A stretch of 64,000 bases of DNA from Dioscorea cayenensis subsp. rotundata. Lineage: Eukaryota; Streptophyta; Magnoliopsida; Dioscoreales; Dioscoreaceae. The notes under the pieces are model-generated. The model had not been told where the DNA came from and did not search any database. It saw nothing but the letters and a program-made list of their open reading frames with translations. A program made the position numbers and the translations under genes. Below are positions 59,705 through 64,000 of this stretch, one piece after another. Location: positions 3,066,054 through 3,130,053 of the forward strand of contig NC_052484.1 in NCBI RefSeq assembly GCF_009730915.1. Direction: 5' to 3'. How positions within the stretch are numbered: the first letter of the stretch is position 1; every line of letters begins with the position of its first letter.

Positions 59705-62013
59705 TCACCAACACTTAACTCGGAATATGGATATATATCATCATCCAATATACATTAATATGCAAACTCTTCTTGTTTGAATTAGAGTTTGAGACTGAAC
59801 TTTTACTTAGGAGGATAGATGAGGGTGAATCAAGGGGATAAGATATGAATATATTATACCCCATTCGTTATGAGATTCCATTGATAGTGCTATATCAAAT
59901 GCAAAAGAATAAGAATATTAAAATAAGGAAAAACAAAAACACATGGAATTTATGTGGTTTGGTTGATGTGATCATGAAAGTCCACTTGTAGGGAATAGAG
60001 ATATCTTATTCTTGTTAATGGAACTTAAAACAATCCCTATAAAGGCCAAGATCTTCTTGTTGAAATTGCTTGGGAAATATAAAGAAAAATAACGGAAGCA
60101 TATTTGCACTTGAATTCATTGACCCGGACAATTGGATGGATCTTCTAATTGATCACGTGAGAATCCTAACTCAGAGAAAACCCTGAATCTCAATCATTAA
60201 TATGCTCTTTCAGGGACCACACTTTTATTTATAAAAAAAAATTAATGAGGCTAATTGCATGTCTGCCCATCATAAACTTGATGATTTTACCCAAGAAATT
60301 CTACACATTATTATTTAAATCCACATATCTAATACAAATAATTAAGGCATATCCAAAATTTATTTAGATCACTACAATTGAATGTTTTAAATTAAAGATA
60401 GTAACTCTTAAAGTAATCTGCGTGCATCTACACAATTTAATGCATATATTTATTAGATATCTACACAATATGTAGCCCACAATCCAATATTTTCCACTTG
60501 AGGAAAACTAATACAAGATATAGGAAACACTAAAATTGAATACATAATAACCACTCAGAAAACTAATATTAGTTGACCCAACATCAATAAAATCTAGCTC
60601 GGTCCGTACTTGTTAGATACTCTGTCATTCAGTGAATTCGAGCCCTCTACTCCTAGAATTTCAGATCATGTCTCAATTCTGATCCGATCACCACAAGCAA
60701 ATTGAAGACAACTCAACATATAGAAAATTAATTCTAGTACTTATTGAAAGTTCCAATTACTATATCTAACATGAGTTAAATATATGAATTTTCTATTATG
60801 CATTGGGTGCTTTAACCATTCAACCAGATATATAGATGCTTATTAGTTATCATCGTACATCATGAATAACAAAATTCTAGTTGAAACAAAATCTTTGGGA
60901 AGAATTAATGAAACAACATCATTTCAAATTCCGGAATAAGATCAATAACATAAGATAGGGATCATCAAAACATCAAACCATCCAATGTAAAGACGGTTTT
61001 CAATGCTGGTTATCTAGGTGCAGAAGCGACCCCGCCCATAGGCTTGTACTTTTGCATCTCTCTAAAATTGCAGTCATGGTAAGATCTTGGTTTATTCAAT
61101 TTTCAAGGACTCCCAAGCACACATATTAAATTAACTCTTTCTATTTAGATATAGATAAGAGAAGGCTTGTTATTTAACAGTATAACATGCCACATATGTT
61201 AATATCAACCAAGTCCAAGTAGGGTTGTTGATCGCCCAATGTCCTCTCTTGTTGTCCTATCTCCTCGAGGGTCACCAGCTGAGCTGTGGGAAAGACAAGA
61301 TTGCTTGAAGGTCAGGTCCACAAGACGGGATCTCAGTTTGGCATAATGGAAGAGGGGGATCCACTTTCAATTTCAAAAGGAAGGGATTTGTGGCTTTCAA
61401 AGAGGGCTTCTTTTTGTCCCATATATGTCCTTTTCTTCTGGTGCGGTAGTCGCATTTCGAACCAAAAGAGATTAAGAGAGATCAAGAATTCTAATAAGTT
61501 AGATTCTTTTAGAACTTTTCTAAATAGATATTATATAGCTATTATATATATATAACATATAGAAAATATGCACTATTTTATTTATACTAGTTCACCAAAT
61601 GATTATTCATCTTTATAGTAAAATTTGGAAATAAATGTAAAAACTGTTTTACTTTAAAAAAAAAATACTATTTTAAATTAAATAATATATAAAAAAAATG
61701 CTTAACTCAAAAAAATATTAACCAAGTAATTCAAATTTCATTTTTGTTAAATTCTTTAATTTTGGATTTAAACAAAATCACACACAGAATTTTTAACCTA
61801 GTTTATAGTAGATAATTTGTATGAAAATAAACCAATCTAACAAATTTTGTAATCCAAATTTTAAGAACAAATTATCGCATTATATTCAAAATTACATTGG
61901 CCGCACCCTCCTTCATAGATTCTTACGGCCAATAAAACTTATAAAATATTAAAAAAATTGCAATGAATAATATTGAAGACTATGGTCAAAACTTACAAAA
62001 ATGTAAAAACAAA
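57863..62013. other. AT-rich intergenic region between the two paralogs
   Basis: No gene is recognised in 4.1 kb. A (TA)n run lies at 59661-59702. The segment 61195-61500 differs in composition and holds an 89-codon frame (61286-61555) with no known product. A run of moderate-complexity sequence at 59900-60230 resembles noncoding retrotransposon DNA but has no identifiable end. Confidence 0.4.
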
Positions 62014-63318
62014 TTACAATGAATAAGATTGAAGAGAAGTTGTAGGCTTGCTTCTTCTTAACAAGCCTTCCAATATAACTCTCTTCTTATACTCCTTTGT
62101 ATTCATAATATCAACTTTATTATAACAATATTTCTCCTCCTCTTCATTATATTTCATGGCTTTCCCTCCTCTTAAATATGCTAAGACATAGAACCAAAGA
62201 GACAAGATTGCAATTGCCCATGCACGTCCAAATATCATGATCAACATGAGTGTCACCATGATCACTGTTAGACCAAGCCATGAATCCAATTTACAGCTCT
62301 TGCAATTCTTAGACCGAAATGTTTCTGGCTTGAGTTCGGGTTCAGGTTCGGGTTCAAGTGAGCTTGGATTTAAGGTTATGTTCTTATTTTGGATCATTCC
62401 CTCAAAATGGTTCTTAGTGTCCGTTCTGGAGCTGACTTGTTTTTGTTTTGTACTAATTTCGATAATTTTTGCCTACATAAAATAAAAACAAACACAAAGA
62501 TTTTTAATTAAAATTTATATTTATGGAAGGTTGGACTTGATCGTTCCATTTAGAAGAATGTAAAGCAAGCAAGATGTATGGAAAAAAATGTACAGATGAA
62601 GGGAAAATCAATTAATTTTGTAATTAAGAGTAGATGATGCATTAATGGACTTATTTGAGAAAGATATATAGAAGATTTTTTTCATACTAAAAACTAATGT
62701 AATTTTTTCAATTTTTTTTAATTGTGTTAAATGAGATTTCAAATGATGTTTTTCCTAAGTTATTCGAGTAAATTAAATTTTTTTTCCCGCATGTTTAACA
62801 ACAAAATTCCATGTCTATAAACAATCTGATTTCATTAATCTACAATTAATGCTGAACAAATTAAGAATGTATCTCTAAATTTCCTCCCCTTCAATCTAGA
62901 TTTAACATTTAAGTATGAAAAACATAAAATCACTTATTTTTTAATCTTTTTTTTTTTAATACAATCTCATTCTAAATTTATAACATCAAAGGAAAGATAT
63001 CAAAACTCACTTTAAGTAATTTCCTGAATAAGAACTTCTTCAAAAAATCTATAAAAACAATATGTATCATATATAATTTCAACACACAAATCATAAACTC
63101 ACCTTTCGAAAATTCCCGAAAAAATTCTTTGATGTTGGCATCATCATCTCTGCTTCTTCTACGGTATCATTCATCGGCACGGTTTTATTTTTCTTTTGAA
63201 CTCCTAAAATCCTATTAACAAAACCAGGAAAAATAAATTTCCCTTTTTTCTTCTTGCTCTTCTCCTTTTTGTTCTCCTTCTTCAAACAAGAGTTGGAGGT
63301 GTTTTCTTTGATAGCCAT
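62014..63318 (-). CDS. Uncharacterised single-pass membrane protein, paralog B
   Basis: Exons 63318-63103 and 62472-62014 (GT-AG, phase 0) give 224 aa. The start at 63318 is the first ATG (MAIKENTSNSCLKKENKKEK). The N-terminal part is strongly basic, followed by an acidic Pro-Glu repeat (LEPEPEPELKPE, about 111-122) and a CKSCK cluster (129-133). One hydrophobic segment covers about 138-172 (LGLTVIMVTLMLIMIFGRAW, then AIAILSLWFYVLAYL). The tail holds YKKRVILEGLLRR. It shares intron position, membrane core and tail with the gene at 56478-54628 but little else, so the two have diverged well apart from these parts. No function is known to me. The intron is 630 bp. Confidence 0.8.
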
Positions 63319-64000
63319 GATTGGCAAAGCCTTGAGAATTCCTCTATAAGTGTCTCATACAATGCTTTTGCTTAGAAAACTATGAAAACTGACTTGAGTT
63401 TTGAATAAGTCATTGGATGTTTTTATTTAGAAGGACTTGAGGGTTTAGTCAATGGCAGGTTAAGAAAGTATGATCCCAAGAAACTTAACACTACTATCCA
63501 CCAATTCTATTCTTTTTTCTTGTCATTCTCATGCATGTCCCTCTTAAAACCTTTTATTTACATTTATATCCTTAGGGCTATGTCTATATATATATCAAAT
63601 TCCTTTATCTAGCTTGTTCATATTTTCACAAAAATTATTATTATTATTTATTTGAATAAAATGCCGGATTTATGCTTTTATGTCCTTCTTAGTTCTTATA
63701 TATAGTGTAAATGTCCTCAAATTACAAAAAAAAAAAAGAAGAGAGAGAACTGTGGAAAGACAACATCTAACTACCTAAACTAACAGTTGTAGATTTTTAA
63801 TTTACAGATGTCCCATACTAGAGAAATATATAAAATAAATTCAATTATCCTTTGTGTGGTCAAAGGTGTTGAGTCTCGTCTAGCAGTAAGATATTTGACT
63901 TTTATGTAAAAAGTCAAAAAATAGAACTCCCTCTTAATAGATAAGTTATTTGTTTATATTAAAAAAAATATATATTCATTTTCTTCAATCAAATAACTTA
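63319..64000. other. Upstream flank of paralog B
   Basis: The first 150 bp upstream should carry the leader and core promoter of the minus-strand gene. The rest is AT-rich with a purine run at 63726-63750, and no further gene is recognised. Confidence 0.45.

Overview
The window looks like nuclear DNA of a flowering plant. It is very AT-rich, its genes are split by canonical GT-AG introns, it encodes plant-only proteins (EXECUTER, LOG, a plant LysM protein), it carries a cytosolic-type tRNA-Ala, and transposon debris fills most of the space between genes. I cannot name the species; a non-grass monocot is only a weak guess.

Five protein genes look intact. EXECUTER1-like (14490 to 6079, minus, 11 exons, 679 aa) is the chloroplast singlet-oxygen sensor. 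A LysM-domain protein (47276-49740, plus, 3 exons, 343 aa) is followed 1.3 kb later by a bacterial-type ribosomal protein L19, probably mitochondrial (51079-53355, plus, 5 exons, 221 aa). Two paralogous single-pass membrane proteins of unknown function lie on the minus strand (56478-54628 and 63318-62014), each with two exons. There is also a tRNA-Ala(AGC) at 18583-18655 and a decayed LOG cytokinin-activating enzyme gene at 25485-24325.

Layout. 192-4985: two degenerate PIF/Harbinger copies in inverted orientation, one split by a hAT MITE. 6.1-14.5 kb: EXECUTER1-like, with a Tourist-type MITE in intron 4 and a decayed mobile-domain ORF in the 3 kb intron 3. 15-18 kb: a deletion derivative of the same Harbinger family and two TIR elements. 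18.6-24 kb: the tRNA, an LTR-like end, a Mutator-like MITE and a 5'-truncated L1 tail. 24.3-25.5 kb: the LOG pseudogene. 25.5-47 kb: a gene-poor repeat zone with AT microsatellites, hAT and other TIR elements, a degenerate LINE (34.8-37.7 kb), a solo LTR (39168-40324) and a tRNA-derived SINE (44242-44491). 47-64 kb: the gene-rich end.

The genes do not form a pathway. EXECUTER and L19 both act in organelles, but nothing in the sequence links them. Seven small or solo elements have target-site duplications of the expected length that can be read directly. For two of these, a diverged second copy shows the uninterrupted site. I found no convincing new multi-gene system. The most open biology is the pair of uncharacterised membrane-protein paralogs.
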